From NCBI RefSeq assembly GCF_013618865.1, contig NZ_JABSOE010000004.1, forward strand, positions 1 to 64,000: a DNA stretch of 64,000 nt, written 5' to 3'. Both the position numbers and the translations under genes were made by a program. The notes beneath the pieces were generated by a model, which saw only the letters and a program-made list of their open reading frames with translations, searched no databases and was not told the DNA's origin. Each line of letters starts with the position of its first letter. Positions within the stretch are counted from its first letter, which is position 1. Source of the stretch: Phocaeicola faecicola (GTDB taxonomy: Bacteria; Bacteroidota; Bacteroidia; Bacteroidales; Bacteroidaceae). Below, piece after piece: positions 53,838-64,000 of the stretch.

Positions 53838-54323
53838 TTATTCAGCTTTAGGGGCTTCCTCTGTAGTAGCTTCTGTAGCTTCAGCAGGTGCTTCAGTTGC
53901 AGCAGCAGATTTCTTAGAACGACGAGTACGAGTAGCTTTCTTAGCAGCTGACTTAGCCATGTTCTCATTGTAATCAACCAGTTCGATGAAACACATTTCT
54001 GCGTTATCACCCAAACGGTGACCAGTCTTGATGATACGAGTGTAACCACCCGGACGATCTGCAACCTTTACAGAGATTTCTTTGAACAGTTCAGTTACAG
54101 CGAATTTGTCTTGCAAGTTGCTAAATACAACACGACGTGAGTTAGTTGTGTCTTCTTTAGACTTAGTAATCAGAGGCTCAACGAACTTTTTCAAAGCTTT
54201 AGCCTTCGCAACAGTCGTAGTGATTCTTTTGTGCTTGATCAAAGAACATGCCATGTTTGACAACATTGCGTTTCTGTGAGAAGCAGTACGACCTAAATGG
54301 TTGAATTTTTTATTATGTCTCAT
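53838..54323 (-). CDS. rplQ: Large subunit ribosomal protein L17
   Basis: The 161-residue protein starts [20 protein letters not shown], the L17 signature, with [17 protein letters not shown] and [20 protein letters not shown]. It has an Ala/Glu/Thr-rich C-terminal tail of about 40 residues beyond the core. It closes the operon 3 bases after rpoA. Confidence 0.97.
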   Translation of the reverse strand: MRHNKKFNHLGRTASHRNAMLSNMACSLIKHKRITTTVAKAKALKKFVEPLITKSKEDTTNSRRVVFSNLQDKFAVTELFKEISVKVADRPGGYTRIIKTGHRLGDNAEMCFIELVDYNENMAKSAAKKATRTRRSKKSAAATEAPAEATEATTEEAPKAE

Positions 54324-54326
54324 TTG

Positions 54327-55319
54327 TTATTCTTTATCTAATTTATATTTAGAAATATCTGTTCCAAACGACAGATTCAGACTCTCGAGCAAATCATCAA
54401 GCTCAGTGAGCGATTTCTTACCGAAGTTACGGAATTTGAGCAGGTCTGTTTTGTTGAACTGTACCAAGTCGCCCAATGTTTCCACATCTGCAGCTTTCAA
54501 GCAGTTCAATGCACGTACTGACAAATCCATATCAACCAACTTGGTCTTCAGCAACTGACGCATGTGCAATACTTCTTCATCGAATTCTTCATTTCCGTCA
54601 ACATCAGAAGTTTCCAGAGTAATCTTTTCATCAGAGAAAAGCATGAAGTGATAAATCAATATTTTAGCAGCTTCCTTCAGCGCATCCTTCGGGTGAATGG
54701 AACCGTCCGTCGTAATTTCCAGCACCAACTTTTCATAGTCAGTCTTCTGTTCTACACGGTAGTTTTCAACCGCATATTTTACATTACGAATCGGAGTATA
54801 AATAGAATCGATAGGAATTACATTCACATCGGTGCAGTATTCACGGTTTTCGTCAGCCGGAACATAACCGCGTCCTTTGTTGATTGTAAGATCTATCTGC
54901 ATAGTTGCTTTTGAATCTAAATGGCAAATAACTAATTCAGGATTTAACACTTCAAATCCGGTCAAATACTTACCAATATCACCTGCCTTAAATTCAGTAG
55001 AATTCTCAACGGTAATGCTTACCTTTTCATTTTCGAATTCCTCAACTATTTGCTTGAACCGAACTTGCTTCAGATTCAAGATAATGTTAGTGACATCTTC
55101 CTTTACACCTGGTACAGTTGCAAATTCATGCTCAACGCCTTCGATATGAAGTGTATTGATAGCATAGCCTTCCAGAGAAGAGAGAAGAATACGGCGTAAA
55201 GCATTACCTACGGTAATACCGAAACCGGGTTCAAGCGGACGGAATTCGAATTTTCCGAATTTGGAATCCGCTTCCAACATTAATACTTTATCAGGTTTTT
55301 GAAATGCTAATATCGCCAT
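54327..55319 (-). CDS. rpoA: RNA polymerase alpha subunit
   Basis: The 330-residue subunit has the N-terminal dimerisation/assembly domain ([20 protein letters not shown]) and a C-terminal helix-hairpin-helix domain ([20 protein letters not shown], then [14 protein letters not shown]) that contacts promoter DNA and activators. It lies between rpsD and rplQ as in most bacteria. Confidence 0.98.
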   Translation of the reverse strand: MAILAFQKPDKVLMLEADSKFGKFEFRPLEPGFGITVGNALRRILLSSLEGYAINTLHIEGVEHEFATVPGVKEDVTNIILNLKQVRFKQIVEEFENEKVSITVENSTEFKAGDIGKYLTGFEVLNPELVICHLDSKATMQIDLTINKGRGYVPADENREYCTDVNVIPIDSIYTPIRNVKYAVENYRVEQKTDYEKLVLEITTDGSIHPKDALKEAAKILIYHFMLFSDEKITLETSDVDGNEEFDEEVLHMRQLLKTKLVDMDLSVRALNCLKAADVETLGDLVQFNKTDLLKFRNFGKKSLTELDDLLESLNLSFGTDISKYKLDKE

Positions 55320-55330
55320 GAAATTAATTA

Positions 55331-55936
55331 TTATTTAGAGTACAATTCAACGATCAAGTGTTCTTTAATGTTTTCAGGAATGTCTGCTCTTTCTGGCTTG
55401 TGCAACAGTTTACCTGTCTTAGAGTTTTCATCCCATTCCAACCAAGGATATTTGCTGTGATTGAATCCAGCCAAAGAGTTAGCAACAACTTCCAAAGACT
55501 TAGATCTTTCACGAACACCTACCAACTGACCCGGCTTTACTGAGTATGAAGGGATGTTTACCACTTCACCGTCAACAGTAATATGTTTGTGGCCTACCAA
55601 CTGACGAGCAGCGGCACGAGTAGGAGCGATACCCAAACGGAACACTACGTTGTCAAGACGACATTCAAGGCTCTGCAACAAGATTTCACCGGTAATACCG
55701 TTCATGCTTGCAGCCTTTTCAAACAAGTTACGGAACTGTTTTTCCAAAACTCCGTAAGTATATTTTGCTTTCTGCTTTTCAGCCAGCATGACACCGTACT
55801 CAGATGTTTTTCTGCGACGAGTATTTCCATGCTGTCCAGGAGGATAGTTTTTCTTAGACAAAACTTTATCTGCTCCAAAGATTGCTTCACCGAATTTACG
55901 TGCAATTCTAGTTTTTGGTCCAGTATATCTAGCCAT
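55331..55936 (-). CDS. rpsD: Small subunit ribosomal protein S4
   Basis: I start it at MARYTGPK (55934-55936), giving 201 residues. The frame extends upstream to 55972, but the extra 12 residues are not typical of S4. The S4 domain is seen in [20 protein letters not shown] and the following [16 protein letters not shown]. No zinc-binding cysteines are seen, so it is the zinc-free form. S4 is an early 16S rRNA-binding protein and in many bacteria represses its own operon. Confidence 0.95.
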   Translation of the reverse strand: MARYTGPKTRIARKFGEAIFGADKVLSKKNYPPGQHGNTRRRKTSEYGVMLAEKQKAKYTYGVLEKQFRNLFEKAASMNGITGEILLQSLECRLDNVVFRLGIAPTRAAARQLVGHKHITVDGEVVNIPSYSVKPGQLVGVRERSKSLEVVANSLAGFNHSKYPWLEWDENSKTGKLLHKPERADIPENIKEHLIVELYSK

Positions 55937-56053
55937 TTTCTTTTCTAATTTAATTGTTATTAATGAACTCAATTTGTTGCAGCCGCGATTACAGAAAGGA
56001 ATTGCAATCCATTTATTAACAAATTCAAGTTACATCTAAATAGGTTATCTTTA

Positions 56054-56443
56054 TTATACTCTTCTTCTTTTCGGAGGACGACAACCGTTGTGAGGCAATG
56101 GAGTTACGTCGATGATTTCAGTAACTTCAATTCCTGCTCCGTGTACTGTTCTGATAGCAGACTCACGTCCGTTACCTGGACCTTTCACGTAAGCTTTCAC
56201 CTTTCTCAGGCCAAGGTCGTACGCTACTTTAGCGCAATCCTGGGCAGCCATCTGAGCTGCATAAGGAGTGTTCTTCTTAGAACCTCTAAATCCCATCTTA
56301 CCTGCAGAAGACCAAGAAATAATCTGGCCTTCGCTGTTTGCCAAAGAAACGATAATGTTATTGAATGAAGAATGAACATGCAACTGTCCATTAGCATCAA
56401 CCTTTACATTTCTTTTTTTAGCTGCGACTGTTTTTTTTGCCAT
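56054..56443 (-). CDS. rpsK: Small subunit ribosomal protein S11
   Basis: The 129-residue protein has [38 protein letters not shown] and the C-terminal signature [18 protein letters not shown]. It lies in the platform of the 30S subunit. The gap to rpsD (117 bases from the chosen S4 start) is the largest in this part of the operon. Confidence 0.97.
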   Translation of the reverse strand: MAKKTVAAKKRNVKVDANGQLHVHSSFNNIIVSLANSEGQIISWSSAGKMGFRGSKKNTPYAAQMAAQDCAKVAYDLGLRKVKAYVKGPGNGRESAIRTVHGAGIEVTEIIDVTPLPHNGCRPPKRRRV

Positions 56444-56454
56444 ATTAACAATTA

Positions 56455-56835
56455 TTATTTAGTAGCTTTTTTCTTATTTGCAACTGTTTTCTTTCTTCCC
56501 TTACGTGTACGAGCATTGTTCTTTGTGCTCTGACCTCTTACGGGCAGACCCAAACGGTGACGAACACCACGATAGCAACCAATATCCATTAATCGCTTAA
56601 TGTTCAATTGGATTTCTGAACGAAGATCACCTTCTACTTTATATTCAGCACCAATAATCTCACGGATCTTAGCAGCCTGATCATCAGTCCAATCCTTTAC
56701 TTTCAAATCACGGTCTACACCCGCTTTGTCCAAAATTTTTGCTGAACTACTGCGTCCGATACCATATACGTATGTCAACGCAATCTCACCTCTCTTGTTC
56801 TGAGGCAAATCTACACCAACTATTCTTATAGCCAT
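56455..56835 (-). CDS. rpsM: Small subunit ribosomal protein S13
   Basis: The 126-residue protein has the N-terminal [19 protein letters not shown], the helix-two-turns-helix part and the basic tail ([20 protein letters not shown]) that reaches the subunit interface and tRNA. It lies 11 bases before rpsK. Confidence 0.97.
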   Translation of the reverse strand: MAIRIVGVDLPQNKRGEIALTYVYGIGRSSSAKILDKAGVDRDLKVKDWTDDQAAKIREIIGAEYKVEGDLRSEIQLNIKRLMDIGCYRGVRHRLGLPVRGQSTKNNARTRKGRKKTVANKKKATK

Positions 56836-56868
56836 ATACTAAATTATTTTTTTTGCAAAAATAATAAA

Positions 56869-56985
56869 TTATCCTTGACGTTGTTTATACTTAGGATTTT
56901 TCTTGTTAATAACATACAAACGGCCATTACGTCTTACGATCTTACATTCCGGCGTACGTTTCTTTAATGATGCTCTTACTTTCAT
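56869..56985 (-). CDS. rpmJ: Large subunit ribosomal protein L36
   Basis: A 38-residue protein starts [20 protein letters not shown] and ends in NPKYKQRQG, the L36 pattern. It keeps only one Cys (residue 14) and no CxxC...CxxxxH set, so it is a zinc-free (C-minus) L36. It lies between infA (13 bases upstream) and rpsM. Confidence 0.95.
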   Translation of the reverse strand: MKVRASLKKRTPECKIVRRNGRLYVINKKNPKYKQRQG

Positions 56986-56998
56986 ATCTTATTTCTTT

Positions 56999-57217
56999 TT
57001 ATTTGTATCTAAAAACGATTCTTCCTTTGGACAAGTCATAAGGTGACATCTCTACCCTAACCTTATCACCCGGTAATATTTTAATGTAATGCATTCTCAT
57101 CTTGCCGGAAATATGAGCGGTAATCTCATGTCCGTTTTCCAGCTCTACACGAAACATTGCGTTTGACAATGCTTCTACAATTACTCCATCTTGCTCTATT
57201 GCTGATTGCTTCGCCAT
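56999..57217 (-). CDS. infA: Translation initiation factor IF-1
   Basis: The 72-residue OB-fold protein starts [20 protein letters not shown], with [20 protein letters not shown] and the closing KGRIVFRYK. It binds the A-site of the 30S subunit during initiation. It starts 1 base after the map stop. Confidence 0.98.
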   Translation of the reverse strand: MAKQSAIEQDGVIVEALSNAMFRVELENGHEITAHISGKMRMHYIKILPGDKVRVEMSPYDLSKGRIVFRYK

Positions 57218-57218
57218 A

Positions 57219-58016
57219 TTAAATTGCTTTATCTCCTAAAACTTGTTCTATAAATTCAAACGATGATAAAATATCTGCCTTATCCAAACCGATTGCGACT
57301 GTGTGTTCGAAGTGAGCCGCACATTTCCGGTCTCTTGTCCGGATTGTCCAATTGTCACTCTCCATTACAATCTGCCGGTTGCCTAACGTAATCATAGGTT
57401 CTATCGCGATACACATTCCTTTTTTCAACAGCACTCCAGTGCCTCTTCTACCATAGTTGGGAACTTGCGGATCTTCATGCATATCTTTTCCGATTCCATG
57501 ACCGACAAACTCCCGGACTACTCCGTAGGAATGCGATTCACAATGCTGCTCGATAGCAAATCCGATATCACCGATACGCTTTCCGTGAACAGCGTTTTCA
57601 ATCCCTTTATACAAAGCCTCCTTTGTCGTTTTCAAAAGTGCCTTAATCTCCGGTTCCACCTCCCCGACACAGAATGTATAAGCAGAATCTCCACAAAATC
57701 CATTCATGTAAGTGCCGCAGTCGACTGAAACGATATCACCCTCTTTCAAAGGAATATCATTGGGAATTCCATGAACGACCTGGTCATTGACCGAAGTACA
57801 TAAGGTTCCCGGAAACGGAGCCCCATAAGGATTTGGAAAGCCCTTAAAGGTAGGGATTGCACCATGATCTCTTATAAACTCTTCAGCAACTTTATCAAGT
57901 TGACGGGTTGTAACCCCAGGCTGAATTAATTTAGCAACTTCAGCCAGAGTTTTCCCCACAAGGAGATTACTCTGACGAAGCAGCTCTATTTCATCATCTG
58001 TCTTAAGAAATATCAT
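57219..58016 (-). CDS. map: Methionine aminopeptidase
   Basis: The 265-residue type I enzyme removes the initiator Met. The metal ligands lie in [19 protein letters not shown] (two Asp), [19 protein letters not shown] (His), MCIAIEPMI (Glu) and the final FEHTVAI segment (Glu). It lies between secY and infA, the usual place in Bacteroidetes. Confidence 0.98.
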   Translation of the reverse strand: MIFLKTDDEIELLRQSNLLVGKTLAEVAKLIQPGVTTRQLDKVAEEFIRDHGAIPTFKGFPNPYGAPFPGTLCTSVNDQVVHGIPNDIPLKEGDIVSVDCGTYMNGFCGDSAYTFCVGEVEPEIKALLKTTKEALYKGIENAVHGKRIGDIGFAIEQHCESHSYGVVREFVGHGIGKDMHEDPQVPNYGRRGTGVLLKKGMCIAIEPMITLGNRQIVMESDNWTIRTRDRKCAAHFEHTVAIGLDKADILSSFEFIEQVLGDKAI

Positions 58017-58027
58017 TATAACTCCCT

Positions 58028-59374
58028 TTAATAAGCAGCTACATTACCTGAGCGTCCCTTGATTCTACCAGAGCTCAACAGACCATCGTAATGACGCATT
58101 AACAAATGGCTTTCAACCTGCTGGAGTGTATCAAGAACCACACCCACGAGAATCAACAAAGAAGTTCCACCAAAGAACTGGGCAAACTCGGCCTGCACTC
58201 CAAATACTCCGGCAAAAGCTGGCAAGATGGCTACAATAGCCAAGAAGATAGATCCAGGCAATGTAATGCGAGACATGATTGTATCAATGTAGTCTGCAGT
58301 ACTCTTTCCCGGCTTGATACCCGGTATGAAACCGTTGTTTCGTTTCATATCTTCAGCCATCTGTGTCGGATTGATTGTAATAGCTGTATAGAACCAAGTA
58401 AATACAATAATCAGGATTGCAAATACCAAATTATACCAGAAACTGGTATGATCTATAAATGCCCGTGCAAAATTACTTGCCGATTCAGTATTAGAGAATC
58501 CAACAATAGTAATTGGAATAAACATGATAGCCTGTGCAAAAATAATCGGCATTACGTTTGCAGCATTTACCTTCAAAGGAATATACTGTCTAGCACCACC
58601 ATACTGCTTGTTTCCTACAATGCGTTTAGCATATTGTACGGGAACCTTACGAACACCCTGTACCAAAAGAATGGCCGCTGCAATTACCAGGATCAGCATG
58701 ACAATTTCAAGCAAGAACATGACAATACCACCGGCGCCCGGAGAAGCAAGACGTGAAACGAATTCACCTGAGAAAGCCTGCGGAAGACGTGCGATAATAC
58801 CGACCATGATGATCAGAGAAATACCGTTTCCGATACCTTTATCAGTAATTCTTTCTCCAAGCCACAAGATGAACATACTTCCAGCTGCTAAGATGATGGT
58901 AGAAGTAATAATAAAGAAAGTCCAATCTAATGAAGCATTAAGCGCAGCACTTGCTTGCATCTTTAAGTTGATCAGATAAGAAGGAGCCTGGAATATCAAA
59001 ATGAATATGGTCAGGATACGAGTATACTGATTAATTTTCCGACGTCCACTTTCACCCTCGCGCTGAAGTTTCTGGAAGTAAGGAACTGCGATAGCCAACA
59101 ACTGAATCACGATGGATGCAGAGATGTAAGGCATGATTCCCAATGCAAAAATAGAAGCATTAGAAAAAGCTCCACCAGAGAACATATTCAACAAGGCAAG
59201 AAGACCTTCACTTGTTTGTTCATGCAACTGCGACAACTTGGCAGGATTGATACCTGGAAGAACCACGTATGATCCAAACCGGTAAATTGCAACAAACAAT
59301 ATAGTAATGAGGATCCGCTGTCTCAGATCCTCAATATTCCATATATTCTTTAATGTTTCAATAGATTTTCTCAT
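58028..59374 (-). CDS. secY: Preprotein translocase subunit SecY
   Basis: The 448-residue protein has ten membrane segments, the plug region (LLALLNMFSGGAFSNASIFALG), PYISASIVIQLL, and a C-terminal loop. It is the channel of the Sec machinery in the inner membrane. It starts 4 bases after rplO and ends 11 bases before map. Confidence 0.98.
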   Translation of the reverse strand: MRKSIETLKNIWNIEDLRQRILITILFVAIYRFGSYVVLPGINPAKLSQLHEQTSEGLLALLNMFSGGAFSNASIFALGIMPYISASIVIQLLAIAVPYFQKLQREGESGRRKINQYTRILTIFILIFQAPSYLINLKMQASAALNASLDWTFFIITSTIILAAGSMFILWLGERITDKGIGNGISLIIMVGIIARLPQAFSGEFVSRLASPGAGGIVMFLLEIVMLILVIAAAILLVQGVRKVPVQYAKRIVGNKQYGGARQYIPLKVNAANVMPIIFAQAIMFIPITIVGFSNTESASNFARAFIDHTSFWYNLVFAILIIVFTWFYTAITINPTQMAEDMKRNNGFIPGIKPGKSTADYIDTIMSRITLPGSIFLAIVAILPAFAGVFGVQAEFAQFFGGTSLLILVGVVLDTLQQVESHLLMRHYDGLLSSGRIKGRSGNVAAY

Positions 59375-59378
59375 TGAA

Positions 59379-59825
59379 TCAGAGTTTTACTGCATTACCA
59401 CCAGCGGCTTCGATTGCAGCTACTGCGCTCTTAGAGAAAGCATTTGCTTCCACATCAAGCTTAGTAGTTAAACTACCGTTACCAAGAACTTTCACTAACT
59501 GGTTAGAAGAAATGAAACCAGCCTCAATCAACTCATTGATACCTACCTTAGACAGATTCTTAGCTTCAGCTAATTTCTGAATAGTATCCAAGTTAATTGC
59601 TTTGTATTCAACACGGTTGATATTCTTGAAACCAAATTTCGGAACACGACGTTGAAGAGGCATCTGTCCGCCTTCAAAACCAATCTTCTTAGAATAACCA
59701 GATCTTGATTTTGCTCCTTTATGTCCTCTTGTAGAAGTACCACCCAAACCTGAACCGGCACCACGACCAACTCTTTTTCTAGTCTTGACAGATCCTTCTG
59801 CGGGACGTAAATTATTTAAATTCAT
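59379..59825 (-). CDS. rplO: Large subunit ribosomal protein L15
   Basis: The 148-residue protein has the Gly/Arg-rich head (RVGRGAGSGLGGTSTRGHKG) and the C-terminal signature around VKVLGNGSLTTKLDVEANAF. It is a late-assembly 50S protein next to L30. Confidence 0.97.
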   Translation of the reverse strand: MNLNNLRPAEGSVKTRKRVGRGAGSGLGGTSTRGHKGAKSRSGYSKKIGFEGGQMPLQRRVPKFGFKNINRVEYKAINLDTIQKLAEAKNLSKVGINELIEAGFISSNQLVKVLGNGSLTTKLDVEANAFSKSAVAAIEAAGGNAVKL

Positions 59826-59855
59826 ATTGTAAGAATCTTTATTATTAACAATATA

Positions 59856-60032
59856 TTACTTAACGATTGCAACCAGGTGCTTAACCTTTTCAACCATACC
59901 CAGAATCGAAGGAGTTGCTTCGTGTTCAACCACACGATTCAATTTACGAAGTCCCAGTGCGTCCAGTGTTCTCTTCTGGTCAGCAGGAGCACCAATTCTA
60001 CTTTTTACTTGCTTAATCTTAATAGTTGACAT
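59856..60032 (-). CDS. rpmD: Large subunit ribosomal protein L30
   Basis: A 58-residue protein starts MSTIKIKQVKSRIGAPADQK and contains TLDALGLRKLNRVVEH and the closing MVEKVKHLVAI, the L30 pattern. It lies between rpsE (11 bases) and rplO. Confidence 0.96.
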   Translation of the reverse strand: MSTIKIKQVKSRIGAPADQKRTLDALGLRKLNRVVEHEATPSILGMVEKVKHLVAIVK

Positions 60033-60043
60033 GCTTAACCTCC

Positions 60044-60559
60044 TTATCCTCTAAATACTTTATCCAAACTTACACCTCTGTTCTGAGCTACCATGCGAGC
60101 ATCTCTCATTTCGCTCAAAGCCAGAATAGTAGCCTTAACCAAGTTGTGCGGATTTGATGAACCTTTTGACTTAGCCAAAACGTCAGTTACACCCACACTT
60201 TCCAGAACGGCACGCATAGCACCACCAGCTACCACTCCAGTACCGGTAGAAGCAGGCTTAATAAACACTTCTGCACCACCGAATTTAGCTGACTGTTCGT
60301 GAGGAACAGTACCTTTCAGAACCGGAACGCGAGTTAAGTTCTTCTTAGCAGCTTCAACACCTTTAGCGATAGCTGCAGTAACTTCACCAGCTTTTCCCAA
60401 TCCCCAACCGATGATACCATCTTCGTTACCAACTACTACAATAGCAGAAAAACTGAAAGTTCTACCACCTTTTGTAACCTTAGTAACACGATTGATTGCA
60501 ACCAATCTATCCTTCAACTCTATATCGTTAGTGATCTTGACTCTATTATTAACTGCCAT
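60044..60559 (-). CDS. rpsE: Small subunit ribosomal protein S5
   Basis: The 171-residue protein has the double-stranded-RNA-binding-like part ([20 protein letters not shown], then [14 protein letters not shown]) and a C-terminal domain with [18 protein letters not shown]. It affects decoding accuracy and lies near the mRNA entry. Confidence 0.97.
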   Translation of the reverse strand: MAVNNRVKITNDIELKDRLVAINRVTKVTKGGRTFSFSAIVVVGNEDGIIGWGLGKAGEVTAAIAKGVEAAKKNLTRVPVLKGTVPHEQSAKFGGAEVFIKPASTGTGVVAGGAMRAVLESVGVTDVLAKSKGSSNPHNLVKATILALSEMRDARMVAQNRGVSLDKVFRG

Positions 60560-60565
60560 AATTCA

Positions 60566-60907
60566 TTAAAATTTAAGTCCACCGTTACGAGCAGCATCAG
60601 CTACTTCTTTTACTCTCCCATGATACAAGTAACCATTACGGTCGAATACGACAGTCGTAATACCAGCTTCCTGAGCCTTCTTAGCGATCAGTTCACCAAC
60701 TTTAGCAGCCTGTTCCTTCTTAGGCATTGTTTCCATACCCAGAGAAGATGCGGCAACCAATGTTTTACCGCTCAAATCATCGATAATCTGAACATAGATC
60801 TGCTTGTTACTTCTAAACACACTCATACGCGGACGTTCAGCTGTACCTGAAATCTTATTGCGTACTCTATATTTGATCTTGATTCGTCTTTCTATTTTTG
60901 TTGTCAT
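60566..60907 (-). CDS. rplR: Large subunit ribosomal protein L18
   Basis: The 113-residue protein starts [19 protein letters not shown] and contains [19 protein letters not shown] and the closing [19 protein letters not shown]. It binds 5S rRNA together with L5. Confidence 0.97.
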   Translation of the reverse strand: MTTKIERRIKIKYRVRNKISGTAERPRMSVFRSNKQIYVQIIDDLSGKTLVAASSLGMETMPKKEQAAKVGELIAKKAQEAGITTVVFDRNGYLYHGRVKEVADAARNGGLKF

Positions 60908-60928
60908 AATTATACGATTTTAAGTGAA

Positions 60929-61498
60929 TTATTTAGCGCCAGCTGACTTACCAGACTTTCTACGAATTTCTTCACCAACAAACTTAATACCTTTTCCTTT
61001 ATAAGGTTCAGGCTTACGGAAAGAACGTATTTTTGAACAAACTTGACCAAGCAGCTGTTTGTCACAAGATTCCAATATAATAAGAGGGTTCTTATTTCTT
61101 TCTGATTTAGTTTCAACCTTGATTTCTGGAGGCAACTGCATAAAGATATTATGAGTATAACCCAGAGCAAAATCAATGATGTTACCATTATTAGAGGCAC
61201 GGTAACCAACACCGACCAATTCGAGTTCTTTCTTGTAACCTTCAGAAACACCTACAACCATGTTGTTGATCAAAGCACGATACAAACCATGGAATGCATG
61301 ACGCTGTTTCAGGTTATCAAGCATAGCGTCTTCATTTTCTTTCAACACTACATGTCCATCTGCAACTTCTACAGTAATAGCAGGATTTACAAACTGGCTC
61401 AACTCACCTTTTGGACCTTTCACATTCACTACATTGTCCTTCAGAGTAACTGTTACTCCAGCAGGAATACTAATGGGCAATTTACCTATTCTTGACAT
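60929..61498 (-). CDS. rplF: Large subunit ribosomal protein L6
   Basis: The 189-residue protein starts MSRIGKLPISIPAGVTV and holds two similar beta domains, the second with VGVGYRASNNGNIIDFALGY and the signature PEPYKGKGIKFVGEEIRRK. It lies near the factor-binding site of the 50S subunit. Confidence 0.97.
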   Translation of the reverse strand: MSRIGKLPISIPAGVTVTLKDNVVNVKGPKGELSQFVNPAITVEVADGHVVLKENEDAMLDNLKQRHAFHGLYRALINNMVVGVSEGYKKELELVGVGYRASNNGNIIDFALGYTHNIFMQLPPEIKVETKSERNKNPLIILESCDKQLLGQVCSKIRSFRKPEPYKGKGIKFVGEEIRRKSGKSAGAK

Positions 61499-61514
61499 TG
61501 ATTATCCTCCTACA

Positions 61515-61910
61515 TTAATATACATAGCAAAGAACTTCACCACCGATCTTCAGTTCAGCAGCTTCTTTGTTAGTCATCACACCTTTGGAAGTAGATATAA
61601 TAGCAATACCTAATCCGTTAATAACTCTCGGCATGTCTTTGTAGCCAGTATACTTACGCATACCTGGAGTAGATACTCTTTCAAGTTTCTTAATAGCGTT
61701 AACTTTGTTAACAGCATCGTACTTCAAAGCAACTTTGATAGTACCCTGAGGACCATCTTCTACAAATTTGTAGTTCAGGATGTAACCTTTGTCAAACAGG
61801 ATCTTTGTAATTTCCTTTTTCAGGTTTGAAGCAGGTACTTCCACAACTCTGTGCTTAGCACTAATTGCATTTCTCAATCTTGTGAGATAATCTGCGATTG
61901 GATCTGTCAT
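61515..61910 (-). CDS. rpsH: Small subunit ribosomal protein S8
   Basis: The 131-residue protein starts MTDPIADYLTRLRNAISAKH and ends with the signature IISTSKGVMTNKEAAELKIG and a GEVLCYVY tail. S8 binds central 16S rRNA and often represses this operon by binding the L5 region of the message. Confidence 0.97.
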   Translation of the reverse strand: MTDPIADYLTRLRNAISAKHRVVEVPASNLKKEITKILFDKGYILNYKFVEDGPQGTIKVALKYDAVNKVNAIKKLERVSTPGMRKYTGYKDMPRVINGLGIAIISTSKGVMTNKEAAELKIGGEVLCYVY

Positions 61911-61967
61911 AAAAAATAATTGTTAAATTAATCAGGACTACCCTGACAATATTTAATAATAAAAAAA

Positions 61968-62267
61968 TTACCAGCTTGCTTTCTTAACGCCCGGAATTAA
62001 ACCATTTGAAGCCATTTCACGGAACTGAATACGTGAAATGCCAAACTGACGCATATATCCTTTTGGACGACCAGTCAGTTTGCAACGGTTGTGCAAACGG
62101 ATAGGATTGGCATTTTTAGGAAGAGCCTGCAATTTCTGAGCTGCTTCAAAAGCTTCTGCAGGATCACCTGTGTTAACAATCTTCTTCAACGCTGCACGTT
62201 TCTCAGCATATTTGGCTACCAGTTTGGCTCTTCTGACTTCGCGAGCCTTCATTGATTCTTTTGCCAT
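61968..62267 (-). CDS. rpsN: Small subunit ribosomal protein S14
   Basis: The 99-residue protein is the longer, zinc-free S14 form: [20 protein letters not shown] in its second half, without a CxxC pair. It lies 6 bases before rplE's stop side and 57 bases upstream of rpsH. This form is usual in Bacteroidetes. Confidence 0.96.
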   Translation of the reverse strand: MAKESMKAREVRRAKLVAKYAEKRAALKKIVNTGDPAEAFEAAQKLQALPKNANPIRLHNRCKLTGRPKGYMRQFGISRIQFREMASNGLIPGVKKASW

Positions 62268-62273
62268 ATCTTA

Positions 62274-62831
62274 TCAATCTTTTTTAGCGTTTTTAAACGG
62301 TAAACCGAATTCCTTCAACAAAGCATAACCTTCTTCGTCTGTCTGAGCAGAAGTTACAAAGGTAATATTCATTCCGAGAATTTTAGTAATACTATCGATA
62401 TTAATTTCAGGGAAGATAATCTGTTCCTGAACACCCAAAGTATAGTTACCTCTTCCGTCGAACTTGCTTTCGATACCTTTGAAGTCACGGATACGCGGCA
62501 AAGCCACACGAACCAATTTTTCAAGGAACTCATACATTCTTTCACGACGCAAAGTTACCATGACACCAATTGGCATTTTCTTACGCAACTTGAAGTTTGC
62601 GATATCTTTACGAGAAACAGTGGCAACAGCTTTCTGTCCAGTAATTGCTGTTAACTCATTAATAGCTACATCAATAATCTTCTTATCAGCAACAGCCATA
62701 CCCAATCCCTGATTGATTACAATCTTCTTCAGAACTGGAATCTGCATAGATGAAGTATACTGGAACTGATTCTTCAATGCCGGAGCGATACGCTCAGCAT
62801 ATTCTTTCTTAAGGCTAGCAGTATTACTCAT
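62274..62831 (-). CDS. rplE: Large subunit ribosomal protein L5
   Basis: The 185-residue protein has [35 protein letters not shown] and the C-terminal [17 protein letters not shown] part. It carries 5S rRNA in the central protuberance. Its start overlaps the rplX stop by one base (TAATG). Confidence 0.97.
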   Translation of the reverse strand: MSNTASLKKEYAERIAPALKNQFQYTSSMQIPVLKKIVINQGLGMAVADKKIIDVAINELTAITGQKAVATVSRKDIANFKLRKKMPIGVMVTLRRERMYEFLEKLVRVALPRIRDFKGIESKFDGRGNYTLGVQEQIIFPEINIDSITKILGMNITFVTSAQTDEEGYALLKEFGLPFKNAKKD

Positions 62832-63154
62832 TATTTAATCTCCTCTCCTGATTTTTTAGCATAACGAACAAATGTTCTTCCATCAGAACTTTCTCTTCTA
62901 CCTACACGTGTCGGCTTTCCTGTTTTAGGATCTACCGGGTTCAAGTTAGAGATGTGAATAGGAGCTTCCTGCTTCACAATACCACCCTGAGGATTTTTAG
63001 CGTTAGGTTTGGTACTTTTAGATACCATATTGATACCTTCTACCAATGCACGTCCTTCTTTAACGAGAACTTTCAACACGCGGCCAGTTTTACCCTTATC
63101 TTCACCAGAGTTTACGTAAACTGTATCGCCTTTTTTAATATGTAATTTACTCAT
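62831..63154 (-). CDS. rplX: Large subunit ribosomal protein L24
   Basis: The 107-residue protein has the KOW motif ([21 protein letters not shown]), [14 protein letters not shown] and a C-terminal [20 protein letters not shown]. It is an early assembly protein of the 50S subunit. Confidence 0.97.
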   Translation of the reverse strand: MSKLHIKKGDTVYVNSGEDKGKTGRVLKVLVKEGRALVEGINMVSKSTKPNAKNPQGGIVKQEAPIHISNLNPVDPKTGKPTRVGRRESSDGRTFVRYAKKSGEEIK

Positions 63155-63174
63155 TACTTAAATCTTTTACAAAA

Positions 63175-63540
63175 TTAAAGTACTTCAGGTGCAAGTGAAA
63201 CCACTTTCATATTTGCATTACGCAACTCTCTTGCAACCGGGCCAAAAATACGACTTCCTCTAATTTCACCTGCGTTGTTCAGCAACACGCAAGCATTGTC
63301 ATCAAAACGAATGTAAGAACCATCAGCACGACGGATTTCTTTCTTAGTACGTACGATCAGGGCCTTTGATACTGCACCTTTTTTAACATCACTTGAGGGG
63401 ATAACACTCTTAATTGAAACAACAATTACATCCCCTACAGAGGCGTAACGTCTCTTTGTACCGCCTAATACGCGGATACAAAGAGCTTCTTTAGCACCAC
63501 TGTTGTCACATACTGTAAGTCTGGATTCTGCTTGTATCAT
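63175..63540 (-). CDS. rplN: Large subunit ribosomal protein L14
   Basis: The 121-residue protein starts [20 protein letters not shown], with the central [20 protein letters not shown] and a PVARELR segment. It sits at the subunit interface near the sarcin-ricin loop. It starts 2 bases after rpsQ. Confidence 0.98.
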   Translation of the reverse strand: MIQAESRLTVCDNSGAKEALCIRVLGGTKRRYASVGDVIVVSIKSVIPSSDVKKGAVSKALIVRTKKEIRRADGSYIRFDDNACVLLNNAGEIRGSRIFGPVARELRNANMKVVSLAPEVL

Positions 63541-63542
63541 AA

Positions 63543-63800
63543 TTACTTAGCTCTTTCGATAATTTCAATCAATCTCCATCTCTTAGTTTTACTCAAAGGA
63601 CGAGTTTCCATAATGCGAACTGTATCACCGATCTGGCATTCGTTCTTTTCGTCATGAGCGTGGTATTTTTTCGTTTTAGAAACGAATTTACCGTAAATAG
63701 GGTGTTTTTCCTTAAACTTAGCAGCAACAGTAATGGTCTTATCCATTTTATTGCTAACTACAACACCAGTTCTTTCTTTTCTTAAATTTCTAGCTTCCAT
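63543..63800 (-). CDS. rpsQ: Small subunit ribosomal protein S17
   Basis: I start it at [12 protein letters not shown] (63798-63800), the usual beginning of S17 in this group, giving 85 residues. An ATG three codons upstream (63807-63809) is possible. The core is [20 protein letters not shown], with [20 protein letters not shown] and the signature [18 protein letters not shown]. Confidence 0.95.
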   Translation of the reverse strand: MEARNLRKERTGVVVSNKMDKTITVAAKFKEKHPIYGKFVSKTKKYHAHDEKNECQIGDTVRIMETRPLSKTKRWRLIEIIERAK

Positions 63801-63811
63801 GAGGACCATTA

Positions 63812-64000
63812 TTATTTGTTAAGTTCTCTCTGACGCAATTCTGCTTTCATACGCGCAATAGTTCTGCGTAATTTCTTGATCTGTGCAGGATTTTCCAGCG
63901 GAGAGATCGAATGATTCAAAACCATTTGATTATAATTGGCAACTTCAGTCTGAATTCTTTCTGCCAATTCGTTGGTAGCTATTTCTCTAATTTCTGCAAT
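63812..64000 (-). CDS. rpmC: Large subunit ribosomal protein L29 (5' end outside window)
   Basis: The frame is open to the right edge and encodes the C-terminal 62 residues of L29, with [39 protein letters not shown] and a terminal LNK. It is a two-helix hairpin at the exit tunnel. Its stop lies 11 bases before the chosen rpsQ start. Confidence 0.93.
   Translation of the reverse strand: MAEIREIATNELAERIQTEVANYNQMVLNHSISPLENPAQIKKLRRTIARMKAELRQRELNK

Noticed and set aside
53717-54064. Minus-strand frame overlapping rplQ
   Set aside because: It is an alternative frame of rplQ and its terminator, rich in Leu/Val/Arg with no family match.

Overview
The window comes from a member of the Bacteroidales, most likely Bacteroides or Phocaeicola. 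The signs are a SusC/SusD polysaccharide-utilisation locus (PUL), an ECF-sigma/FecR/TonB-receptor trio, TTTG...TAnnTTTG-type promoters, and the S10-spc-alpha ribosomal gene order with map and infA between secY and rpmJ. No tRNA, rRNA or CRISPR array was seen.

Layout. (1) About 1-19,800 is an AT-rich accessory region, with every credible gene on the minus strand. Its core is a tightly packed run (12891 down to 2747) that reads as one operon: a sigma-like protein with three region-4-like helix-turn-helix segments, a short protein resembling a FecR anti-sigma N-terminus, a membrane protein, an Hsp70-like ATPase, a HerA-like ATPase, a MORN-repeat protein, a radical SAM/SPASM enzyme, an 82-residue peptide ending in two CxCxxxCGSNY repeats, and an HEXXH metallopeptidase-like protein. 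This looks like a ribosomally made, radical-SAM-modified peptide system tied to a chaperone, a motor ATPase and a dedicated regulator. Upstream lie a WG-repeat membrane protein, a von Willebrand A protein, a small membrane protein, a possible caspase/CHAT-fold protein and a Rel-type (p)ppGpp enzyme whose synthetase half looks degenerate. Two copies of a Rel / 150-residue / DUF1232 module bracket the region, and each copy has lost different parts.

(2) 20,207-24,854 carries an outer-membrane protein, an ECF sigma factor, a FecR anti-sigma factor and a transducing TonB-dependent receptor, overlapping or closely spaced. (3) 25,187-38,147 is a PUL: SusC, SusD, a DUF5017-like lipoprotein, a DUF4988/DUF5123-like surface protein and two tandem DUF4955 beta-helix proteins related to the PL29 glycosaminoglycan-lyase type. 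It ends in a strong terminator, and hairpins sit between or after the lyase genes.

(4) 38,591-53,520 is housekeeping: ispF, an FAH-family hydrolase, rex, a SUI1/YciH factor, tsf-rpsB-rpsI-rplM, a DsbD-like reductase, a DUF4250 protein, purB, an RsuA/RluB pseudouridine synthase with a long Arg/Gly/Asn-rich head, asnS and a membrane-anchored MutS-like ATPase. (5) 53,838-64,000 is the 3' part of the ribosomal superoperon, from rpmC (cut by the window edge) to rplQ, including secY, map, infA, rpmJ and rpoA.

All family assignments rest on reading motifs by eye. No database search was possible.
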